Shown here one piece after another: positions 6,895 to 12,860 of a stretch of DNA of 22,096 nucleotides. Position numbers and translations under genes: made by a program. Position 1 is the stretch's first letter. Each line of letters opens with the position of its first letter. The notes below the pieces were generated by a model, which was given only the letters and a program-made list of their open reading frames with translations, was not told the DNA's origin and ran no database searches. The DNA comes from a virus, in the IMG/VR virus record IMGVR_UViG_3300006030_000123, positions 1 through 22,096 of that record. The stretch is one strand, 5' to 3'.

Positions 6895-7073
6895 TATTTC
6901 TTTTTCTTCTTTGCCATACCTGCTGAAGATAGGGCGATAGCAATTGCTTGCTTACGAGACTTAACTACTGGAGCCTTCTTAGGACCCTTTGGGTCTTTTC
7001 CTGAATGAAGAGTTCCAGCCTTATACTCGCGCATTACTTTTGCGACTTTCTTTTTTGCTGCTGACTTTTTCAT
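6894..7073 (-). CDS. Tiny Lys-rich protein, DUF6496-like (59 aa)
   Basis: A 59-residue protein with 18 Lys. Its core, VMREYKAGTLHSGKDPKGPK followed by VVKSRKQAIAIALSSAGMAK and a run of five Lys, is the pattern I know as a phage family of unknown function (DUF6496, from memory). I place the start at the ATG at 7073, which overlaps the upstream stop by one base, rather than at an in-frame TTG at 7085 inside the upstream gene. The KSRKQAIAIALS segment is a short helix with a basic face. DNA binding is plausible but unproven. Confidence 0.78.
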   Translation of the reverse strand: MKKSAAKKKVAKVMREYKAGTLHSGKDPKGPKKAPVVKSRKQAIAIALSSAGMAKKKKK

Positions 7074-7228
7074 TATTTCCACCAAGGATATTTCTGCTTC
7101 ATAATCTTGTCGAAGGTCTCACCTTGATTACCTTGAGCAGCAAACGTAGGCTGAGGTGTAGCAAGATTTCCAATACGAGTTTTGCCAGCCTTTGGCGTTG
7201 GCTTTGGTGTGGGTTTTGGATTCGGCAT
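7073..7228 (-). CDS. Tiny Pro/Lys-rich protein (51 aa)
   Basis: A 51-residue protein whose N-terminus is a Pro-Lys repeat (MPNPKPTPKPTPKAGKTRIG) and whose C-terminus is TFDKIMKQKYPWWK. The repeat is probably an extended, disordered basic arm, and the aromatic end a small anchor. The start abuts the upstream stop (TAAATG) and the stop overlaps the next start (TAATG at 7073), which supports a real gene despite its size. The family is unknown to me. Confidence 0.68.
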   Translation of the reverse strand: MPNPKPTPKPTPKAGKTRIGNLATPQPTFAAQGNQGETFDKIMKQKYPWWK

Positions 7229-7441
7229 TTACTTACCCATATTTCTATAAACAGGATTTACTTTAGCCTTACCATTAGCACTAGTGATTCCAGCCTCGAC
7301 TCGTCCCTGCTTGTAGAGTTTCTTCAACGCGGCTAGTTCCTTCTTAAGGTTAGCCTTTTCTTCAGGAGTCTCTGCTGTATCAATTAGCCAAGACCGTTTA
7401 TTCTCATATTCGGTATATGACATTCTAGGTACGTTTGGCAT
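7229..7441 (-). CDS. Small charged protein, helical (70 aa)
   Basis: A 70-residue protein: MPNVPRMSYTEYENKRSWLI, then a charged helix (TPEEKANLKKELAALKKLYK) likely to form a coiled coil, then a basic C-terminal tail (GKAKVNPVYRNMGK). I do not recognise the family. The ATG abuts the stop of the preceding Lys-rich gene (TAAATG) and its own stop abuts the next ATG, so it sits inside a coupled run of tiny genes. The helix could drive oligomerisation; nothing more specific can be read. Confidence 0.72.
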   Translation of the reverse strand: MPNVPRMSYTEYENKRSWLIDTAETPEEKANLKKELAALKKLYKQGRVEAGITSANGKAKVNPVYRNMGK

Positions 7442-7618
7442 TTACTTCTTCTTTCCCATTTTCTTGATTGACTTCTTGGCAGCCATCTTCTTCATACCTT
7501 TTTTGGCTTCCATTTTCTTTTCTGCTTTTGATTCCATTTTCTCGCCCATTGCATAAGCCTTGGCTGCTTTCTTGCCTTTTGCTGTGTATGGGAACTTCTT
7601 GCCGCCTACCATTGGCAT
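7442..7618 (-). CDS. Tiny Lys-rich basic protein (58 aa)
   Basis: A 58-residue protein with 21 Lys and no long hydrophobic run. It opens MPMVGGKKFPYTAKGKKAAK and ends in repeated Met-Lys-Lys and Ala-Lys-Lys groups. The N-terminal 'GGKKFPYTAKG' is a pattern I associate with small proteins encoded between capsid and tail genes of many phages. AGGAG lies seven bases before the ATG at 7618, a strong site, and the gene begins two bases after the upstream stop. Nucleic-acid binding is suggested by charge only. A second ATG two codons in (7612) is less well placed. Confidence 0.75.
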   Translation of the reverse strand: MPMVGGKKFPYTAKGKKAAKAYAMGEKMESKAEKKMEAKKGMKKMAAKKSIKKMGKKK

Positions 7619-7620
7619 AT

Positions 7621-7932
7621 CTATACTCCTAGTTCTTTCATTACTGCTGCGGATTTTTTGTTTATATGCTTTGCTGGAGGCATCTTCTCGGCGTTGTAAG
7701 GTTTGCCTAGTGTTTCACTAGCCTTAACTGCCTCTTGGATTTTGTCCATTGTTGTCCCAGCGGGTTGAATGCCCTGGTCTCTTGCTTCCCTGTAGGCATC
7801 CAATTCTTTGTTGTGACGCTTGTTAGTCATAAACTTACGACTGTCAGCATCTCCTGCGTTCATCTGAATACTTAGTCCCTTACATCCAAAGCAGGTTTCT
7901 ACTGGCTCAGGATGGTATTCCCAATGTTTCAT
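7621..7932 (-). CDS. Conserved phage protein with a CxxC motif
   Basis: A 103-residue protein. The N-terminus, HWEYHPEPVETCFGCKGLSI, contains Cys14 and Cys17 in a CFGCKG knuckle beside two His residues (3 and 7), so a small metal site is possible. The rest is helical and charged, with NKELDAYREARDQGIQPAGT and a C-terminal KKSAAVMKELGV. I recall similar proteins ('HWEYHPEPVE.CFGCKG... PYNAEKMP') from uncultured phages near capsid genes, always without a function. The ATG at 7932 overlaps the upstream stop by four bases (ATGA), indicating coupled translation. A zinc-binding or assembly role would be guesswork. Confidence 0.75.
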   Translation of the reverse strand: MKHWEYHPEPVETCFGCKGLSIQMNAGDADSRKFMTNKRHNKELDAYREARDQGIQPAGTTMDKIQEAVKASETLGKPYNAEKMPPAKHINKKSAAVMKELGV

Positions 7933-8204
7933 AGTTGAGTAAAGTTACTTTCTGTTACACCTACATTGCCTGCAATAAGCGCAGCCTTTGTAGCGTCATC
8001 AACTGTGTACTTATATCCACCGCGATATACCTGAGGATAATCAGGTAGTGACTCATCTAGTGGGTAACGTATCTGTTGATATGTCCCTGTATTTGGATTC
8101 ATTACGATTGTTATTCCTCGTGTCAGTTTGTAGAACTGAAACAACCGCTGAACACCTGTAAGTCCTTCATCCACTGTTGGTGGAAGAAATTGCCATTCAG
8201 CCAT
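7929..8204 (-). CDS. Small head-completion or connector candidate (91 aa)
   Basis: A 91-residue protein with a beta-rich centre: MAEWQFLPPTVDEGLTGVQR, LTRGITIVMNPNTGTYQQIR, a YPQVYRGGYKYTVDD segment and a C-terminal helix AATKAALIAGNVGVTESNF. I do not recognise the family. I chose ATG at 8204 because AGGAGG lies four bases upstream; the longer reading from a GTG at 8225 would start before that site and is less likely. It is the first gene after the capsid and its hairpin, a slot often used for head-completion or decoration proteins, but the sequence itself does not prove either. Confidence 0.72.
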   Translation of the reverse strand: MAEWQFLPPTVDEGLTGVQRLFQFYKLTRGITIVMNPNTGTYQQIRYPLDESLPDYPQVYRGGYKYTVDDATKAALIAGNVGVTESNFTQL

Positions 8205-8230
8205 AAGTCCTCCTAATGAACTCACCCCAA

Positions 8231-8256
8231 AGGGCAGACTTTCAAGGGTCTGCCCT
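8231..8256 (-). terminator. Hairpin just after the capsid gene
   Basis: A perfect 9-base-pair stem (8231-8239 with 8248-8256, AGGGCAGAC/GTCTGCCCT) encloses an 8-base loop, 13 bases past the capsid stop on the transcribed strand. Only a TTTGGGG follows, so the U-tract is too weak for a strong intrinsic terminator. A leaky terminator or a 3' stabiliser that raises capsid mRNA over the downstream tail genes is more likely. The stem is seen; the role is inferred. Confidence 0.55.
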
Positions 8257-8269
8257 CAGAGTCAATCAA

Positions 8270-9472
8270 CTAGAGAGCAGCGATTGAGGAACCTGAAGTA
8301 ATGCGATACAACGCTTCGTCACGGTAGACTGCGAAGCCGAGTACGCCGTACCAGCCCATAGGGCGGAAGCGCATCAACTTGTCAGTGACGTTACCGATAA
8401 CGACGTGTGGTTCTTCAGCGACGGCTTCTGCCATTGCTTGAGCACCGCAAACGATTGTATTGAATACACGGGTTACTGGAGTTACAGTTACAGTTGTGGT
8501 TGCAGTAACTGCACCAGTGTTTGCTGTATCTACAGTGAAGGTTGTGGTTGAGCCAGAGGTGCTGATTGCAGTAATCTTTGCACCAGAAGCGATACCAGTT
8601 CCAGCAATCTTGTCGCCAACTTCAGCACGAGTTGCGATAACAGCAGAAGAAGCAACACCGAAGGTGAAGCCTGCTGATGTACCTGCAACAGTTACAGCGG
8701 TTGTAGCGAGTGCGGTCTGGTCTGCACCTGACTTAGCATTGTAAAGACGTGGTGACTCTACGAAGAATGCGCCTTCGTAATCTCCGATTTCTCCAGCCCA
8801 GATGTTATCTACTGCTGGGTTTGAGTTAGCGTGAACAAAGTTCCAGCCCATATTTCCTGTTTCTGCACGAAGGTCGTGTGAAACTTGTGGGTGGATACCT
8901 GTCCAGTAAAGGCTTCCGCGACGTGCCTTTGCCTTGTTTGAACGAAGGCGAGCAACGGACTTACGGATGTCTGCTGAGTCAATTGTATCTGAAGCAGTAA
9001 TTCCAGCAACGGAAGTTGCGGTTCCTGCGAAGATGTTGTTTGAACCAGAGCGGAGAGTTGTCATTGCAACTGCATCAATTGAGTCAGCGAGGTTGTAAGC
9101 AATGATGTTTGCAATCGCTGGGTCAACGTCTGCGAGTGAGAACAACTCGAGAGCGCGGGTTACGAGAACTGCGTTACCGTACTCAGAAAGAGTAATGGTG
9201 ACGGAGGTTGGTGTTGAGAGTGCAACTGCATCTGGGTCTGTTGTTTCAGTGAGAGCAGTTGTTGCTTGTGCAAGGTCAACGTACTTCTGTAGAACTACTG
9301 TTGAGCCTGGGAATGCTTGACGGGCAGGACGCTTATCTGCAACCGAACGGATTAGGGGTTCGGAACGGAGAGCGAACTCGAGAAGACGGTCATACGCCTT
9401 CTGTACGAGACCTGCGCCACCAACGGAACCGCCGAGCGAGGTGCTCGACGTATCTGTATATGCGTTAGGCAT
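8270..9472 (-). CDS. Major capsid protein, N4-gp56-like
   Basis: A 400-residue major head protein. The N-terminal two thirds match the N4-gp56 type of HK97-fold capsids: LLEFALRSEPLIRSVADKRP, a GSTVVLQKY strand with ALTETTDPD, then VTITLSEYGNAVLVTRALEL and a helix with YNLADSIDAVAMTTLRSGSN, and later YWTGIHPQVSHDLRA. The C-terminal strand block resumes at about 335 (RVFNTIVCGAQAMAEAVAEE, RPMGWYGVLGFAVYRDEALY). Between about 248 and 334 lies a Thr/Ala/Ser-rich beta insert with VGDKIAGTGIASGAKITAIS, resembling surface beta modules of other phage proteins. ATG at 9472 follows AAGGAG by about 9 bases, a strong site. It follows the scaffold gene and precedes a hairpin, as expected for the most abundant virion protein. 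Confidence 0.88.
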   Translation of the reverse strand: MPNAYTDTSSTSLGGSVGGAGLVQKAYDRLLEFALRSEPLIRSVADKRPARQAFPGSTVVLQKYVDLAQATTALTETTDPDAVALSTPTSVTITLSEYGNAVLVTRALELFSLADVDPAIANIIAYNLADSIDAVAMTTLRSGSNNIFAGTATSVAGITASDTIDSADIRKSVARLRSNKAKARRGSLYWTGIHPQVSHDLRAETGNMGWNFVHANSNPAVDNIWAGEIGDYEGAFFVESPRLYNAKSGADQTALATTAVTVAGTSAGFTFGVASSAVIATRAEVGDKIAGTGIASGAKITAISTSGSTTTFTVDTANTGAVTATTTVTVTPVTRVFNTIVCGAQAMAEAVAEEPHVVIGNVTDKLMRFRPMGWYGVLGFAVYRDEALYRITSGSSIAAL

Positions 9473-9501
9473 TTAATTTAGTCTCCTTGACTATGAACGG
9501 A

Positions 9502-9972
9502 TTATTCTTGTGAACGGAGAAGACCCAGAATTTCTTCTGCTGAACTTGCGTTGTTTAGACGCATTTCAAAGTCTTCTGCCCTGTCGGGAGTAACCGCTCC
9601 CTGAGTAAGAACATCTTGATTGCGAAGTGCAGCAAGATTCTTCTTGTCTACTTCGGGGGCATCTGCTGTCTTAATACCGAATAAGTCTGCGTTATCTTCG
9701 AGCCAGGAATTTACTGTCTCTTCGTTAACGTCATCTAAGTCTTTCATAATAAGACGTGCAGCCTTTGCGTTTACGCCCTTCTTTTCTAGGACTTGACGGA
9801 CGGTGTTTTCTTTCTTCTCTTTGAGGAATCCCTCTAGTTGTTCAGAAAGTTCCTTGATACGTTTCTCGTCGGACCTTTTGGCTTTACGTAGTTTCTTAAC
9901 TAGGTCATTGCCATCTAGTACTTCGTTTGTGTCTATATCGTCGTCTTCGTCTTCCCAGTAGTTGTTGCTCAT
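9502..9972 (-). CDS. Capsid scaffolding protein (candidate)
   Basis: A 156-residue, highly charged protein. Residues 5-20 are almost all acidic (WEDEDDDIDTNEV), followed by a Lys/Glu-rich coiled coil at about 23-62 (KLRKAKRSDEKRIKELSEQL and onward) and a helical C-terminus ending SAEEILGLLRSQE. Short acidic coiled-coil proteins encoded directly before the major capsid gene are typically scaffolding proteins that guide procapsid assembly and then leave or are digested. The ATG at 9972 is preceded by GGGTGG about 10 bases upstream, a modest ribosome site, and by the foldable 125-base leader. If the HslV-like peptidase is a maturation protease, this protein is its most obvious substrate; that link is inference. 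Confidence 0.8.
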   Translation of the reverse strand: MSNNYWEDEDDDIDTNEVLDGNDLVKKLRKAKRSDEKRIKELSEQLEGFLKEKKENTVRQVLEKKGVNAKAARLIMKDLDDVNEETVNSWLEDNADLFGIKTADAPEVDKKNLAALRNQDVLTQGAVTPDRAEDFEMRLNNASSAEEILGLLRSQE

Positions 9973-10097
9973 AGCAACGTTCCACCCTTCTATTCGTTGT
10001 TAGTTCGTAAGCCTCAGTTGCCATTCGGGGAAATGGGCTGGCTCTTACTACCAGTCTTATACGCTGGCGGGGCTGGTCGGTCCGCTCAGGATTCTAT
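9973..10097 (-). promoter_or_regulatory. Foldable leader upstream of scaffold and capsid genes
   Basis: This is the largest noncoding gap in the window. Read on the minus strand it can form a nested structure: an outer stem between 10040-10048 and 10007-10013 (7 pairs with a two-base bulge) and an inner hairpin pairing 10032-10036 with 10021-10025 around a six-base loop. A TATAAG at 10061-10056 could be a -10 box placing a start near 10049, just before the outer stem, but no credible -35 box stands 17 bases upstream. Position and structure suggest independent expression or mRNA stabilisation of the heavily needed scaffold and capsid genes. This is inference from pairing alone. Confidence 0.33.
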
Positions 10098-11738
10098 TTA
10101 GAAAGCGCGATTTGCTCTGCGCTGCGATGCAAGTCCAAGTTCTGCTCGACCTGCTTTACCAGAGAAGCGACCAATTTCTTCTTCTCCGAGTTTCTTGATT
10201 GTCTCCATTGGTTGTGCGAGTCCACTGATAAGTGCTTGCTCTACTCCAACTTGACCAATATCTGCTGTCTTTGATATTCCAGCAAGTTTGCCAACAGTAG
10301 GAGTTACTTCTCTAACTTGTCCAAACTTAGGAAGAAGTTCGCTGTAACTATATCCAAGTCGAGCATAATTTTGTGCTCTGTCTTCTGTTACTCCGCCAAC
10401 TATGCCCTTAGCACCAAGTGCTCCGACTCCCTGTTGTTCTGCTGCAGCCAATACGTCATATTTATTGAGTTCATCAACAAGTTGGGCAACACCCTTTTCA
10501 CCCAAGAGAATTGTTTTAGCAAGAGTTGTTCTGTCAACCGTTGGGAAATAACGACTAAATACATCTTTGATTTCTTTTGGAGCCATATCAATACGCTGAT
10601 ATACGTTGCCTATTTTATCGGCAACAGTACTAACAGAATTTCCTTTACCAATAAGTTCTCCAGTAAACTGTTCAGTAGAAATATCTCCCAGCCCAGCCTC
10701 ATTAAGTATGTCAGCCATACCTTTTTGTGCTGCAACATACTCAGCAATAGTAGGTACGCTGACTGGCTTTCCAGCCTGTCTTAAGTCTTGAAGTGCGTAG
10801 ATACCCTTAAATCGGTCTGTGAATGCTTTGAGGTTAGGATTGTTACGGGCATCGAGAAGCGACATATTAAGCGCTTCAGATACTGCTACACCGTTTCTGT
10901 AGTACTTAGACACCACATTGTAAAGTTCATCCATCCACCCTTTAGTAAGTTCTGCTTCTCCAAAGAAAAGAGCAAGTGTTTGCTTGAATACATCTTTGGC
11001 TAGAGTTGGACCAGTCGGGGCTCCTGAACTAGAAAATCCAGTAGCACTGCTTCCACTAAATCCATTTCCGCTTCCAGTTACAACTCTTGCTGGAATTGTA
11101 GATGTAGTGCCATCACTATAAGTAATAGTTATACTACCGTCTGGATTTGTAACTCTTTTAACTTCTGTTTTTCCAGTTTTAGTTATAGTACCTGATTGAG
11201 GTTGAGTTGCATACCATTCTGCAGCCTTGTTAGGGTCTATAGTGCTGGTAACAATTTTTCCAGTTGCTGGGTCCACTTTTGCGCCAAGTGCAGCGGCGAG
11301 GGAAGCAGCATCTGCTTTTGCTTTTGCTAACGCGTCTGCCGCTTCTTTTTGTGCTGGAGTTAATCCAGTAACTGGGTCCTTTACATCTGAGCCAGTAACT
11401 GCAGTTACATCACCACGAAAACTTGTAGGACCAGACCACATTGATTGTGTAGCATCAGTTCTTTCACCAGTTGCGGGATTTACAATAGTATTAGTAGAGG
11501 CATCATAATATGGATTTGGATTTTTAATTAAATTATATTGACCAGTTGGGGCACCTACATCTTGCCTCCAAGCATAACTATATGTGTAAGCATCTGGTGC
11601 TGGAAGTTCTGGAGTTGCAGCCTCTGCTGCTGCTTTAGATTTTGCCTGTGTTTCAAAATATGCTTCCTTGCGGGCAGCAGACGCAGCAGCAACTTCTCTT
11701 GCAATACGAGCGCGGCGTTCTTCTTTTGTTTCAGCCAT
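10098..11738 (-). CDS. Virion-associated protein of unknown function (546 aa)
   Basis: A 546-residue protein. Residues 1-45 form a charged Ala-rich helix (KEERRARIAREVAAASAARK). About 50-235 is a low-complexity, partly beta region with Ala/Lys helices, a hairpin (NPDGSITITYSDGTTSTIPA) and a Gly/Ser linker (GSGNGFSGSSATGFSSSG). The C-terminal half is helical, with TRLxx-like segments such as TLAKDVFKQTLALFFGEAEL and FTDRFKGIYALQDLRQAGKP, ending in a basic tail (LGLASQRRANRAF). It looks like a second helical virion protein linked to its upstream neighbour, whose stop abuts this ATG (TAAATG) with GGAG upstream. It closes the block of three large unknown proteins before the 125-base leader of the scaffold gene. 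Not a recognised family; internal virion or head-tail accessory protein are the main options. Confidence 0.68.
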   Translation of the reverse strand: MAETKEERRARIAREVAAASAARKEAYFETQAKSKAAAEAATPELPAPDAYTYSYAWRQDVGAPTGQYNLIKNPNPYYDASTNTIVNPATGERTDATQSMWSGPTSFRGDVTAVTGSDVKDPVTGLTPAQKEAADALAKAKADAASLAAALGAKVDPATGKIVTSTIDPNKAAEWYATQPQSGTITKTGKTEVKRVTNPDGSITITYSDGTTSTIPARVVTGSGNGFSGSSATGFSSSGAPTGPTLAKDVFKQTLALFFGEAELTKGWMDELYNVVSKYYRNGVAVSEALNMSLLDARNNPNLKAFTDRFKGIYALQDLRQAGKPVSVPTIAEYVAAQKGMADILNEAGLGDISTEQFTGELIGKGNSVSTVADKIGNVYQRIDMAPKEIKDVFSRYFPTVDRTTLAKTILLGEKGVAQLVDELNKYDVLAAAEQQGVGALGAKGIVGGVTEDRAQNYARLGYSYSELLPKFGQVREVTPTVGKLAGISKTADIGQVGVEQALISGLAQPMETIKKLGEEEIGRFSGKAGRAELGLASQRRANRAF

Positions 11739-12860
11739 TTATACTCCAAATCCCATAGCGCTTGCTAAACCAGTAGCAAGGTCTCGTGCACCACTAATTG
11801 CCCAACTTGATTTTTCTGCATTTGGATGGAACTTAAGATACGTCTCAAAGTCAGCAAGGCTTCCCATAGCAACTTTGCCCGCTGTTCCATCTGGACGCAG
11901 GAACTTATCTAGGTCTGGATTAGATAGGTCAATTGTTGTTGGGTCTACTTCCCAATACTTAACCATTCTTCCAATATAAGGTTCAGCCAAATCCATTACT
12001 GTAAGGTTAGGGTTAGCCTTAAGACGGTCAGCAAAAAGTGGGTAAAGTTCTGCAGCCTTTGCATTGAATTGCTTCTTGAGGTCATCAAGAGTTGTCTCGC
12101 CTTTTGACAGTTGGAGAGCATAGTTAGCAATTTCTTTTTGACCTAGATAGTCAAGACCATTCATTTTAAGAACTGAGCGAAGAGCATCAATCTTGTTAAT
12201 AACCGTAGATGGGATAGTCTTTGGGTCTCCAATATTGACCTTAGCCCACAGGTAATTCTGGGCAAAAGCATTAGCATCAAAGCCACCAGGAGTGGTGATG
12301 ATTTCTTTAGTTCCGTCTGGACGGATAACTTCTTTGGTTTCTTTGCCAGAAGCCTTGGCTGCTTCAGTTAACTTGCCAAAAAAGTCAGTAAGGTCTTGTT
12401 CGCCAAACTGAGCAAATGAACCCTCAGCAAAACCTAATTGCTTGGCTGCATTACGAAGAATGGCATCAGATGTAATCTTGTCATAGTTCGTATAGTTGAT
12501 GGTTACGCCAGTTTGGGTTGGAGCATTGTCCAACTGAATCTGAAGTACATCCCAAGGGGTCTGCTTCTTGCCTTCTTTATACGAGGCTACGGCTGCATCA
12601 ATAAGGCTATTGAATAAAGTTTTACGGGCAGCATCGGTAGGCATACGATTCTGGGAGATAAGATATTGAGCAAGCGCTGCTTGTGCTGACTCTGATAGTT
12701 TAGCAAAAGTTTTCTTGACTATAGCAGAATCTTTTTTAACTAGATTACCATCTTTATCTGGCATCCAGATATAGTTAATTACCTTCTTACTACCCTTGTC
12801 TGGAAAATTAAAACCACTTGTAGAGGGAGGTGTTAATACCGTTTTTCTGTACCTACTCAT
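11739..12860 (-). CDS. Virion-associated protein of unknown function (373 aa)
   Basis: A 373-residue, largely helical protein, probably part of the same structural set as the giant protein before it. A basic N-terminus (MSRYRKTVLTPPSTSGFNFP) is followed by helical segments such as LSESAQAALAQYLISQNRMP, a short beta hairpin (KEVIRPDGTKEIITTPGG), and a C-terminal region with PYIGRMVKYWEVDPTTIDLS and GSLADFETYLKFHPNAEKSS. The C-terminal pattern (helix, 'DPxTIDLxxP', then a 'DFExxL+xxP' segment) is one I associate with conserved structural proteins of uncultured phages; I cannot name a function. The gene overlaps the giant gene by 8 bases and has a strong GGAGG six bases before the ATG, so it can be translated on its own. 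Ejection or internal core protein is a reasonable guess. Confidence 0.68.
   Translation of the reverse strand: MSRYRKTVLTPPSTSGFNFPDKGSKKVINYIWMPDKDGNLVKKDSAIVKKTFAKLSESAQAALAQYLISQNRMPTDAARKTLFNSLIDAAVASYKEGKKQTPWDVLQIQLDNAPTQTGVTINYTNYDKITSDAILRNAAKQLGFAEGSFAQFGEQDLTDFFGKLTEAAKASGKETKEVIRPDGTKEIITTPGGFDANAFAQNYLWAKVNIGDPKTIPSTVINKIDALRSVLKMNGLDYLGQKEIANYALQLSKGETTLDDLKKQFNAKAAELYPLFADRLKANPNLTVMDLAEPYIGRMVKYWEVDPTTIDLSNPDLDKFLRPDGTAGKVAMGSLADFETYLKFHPNAEKSSWAISGARDLATGLASAMGFGV

Noticed and set aside
7071-7085. TTG start at 7085 for the DUF6496-like gene
   Set aside because: It would lie inside the coding end of the 51-residue gene, whose stop overlaps the ATG at 7073 by one base, matching the pattern of its neighbours.
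8202-8225. Longer start (GTG at 8225) for the gene after the capsid
   Set aside because: The AGGAGG site lies downstream of it, four bases before the ATG at 8204.
10056-10061. A complete sigma-type promoter before the scaffold gene
   Set aside because: Only a -10-like TATAAG is present; nothing like TTGACA stands about 17 bases upstream, so it is listed only as part of a possible regulatory leader.
10317-10784. A 155-residue plus-strand frame
   Set aside because: It is fully antisense to the 546-residue gene, Ser/Cys/Asn/Phe-rich with no plausible ribosome site and no domain.
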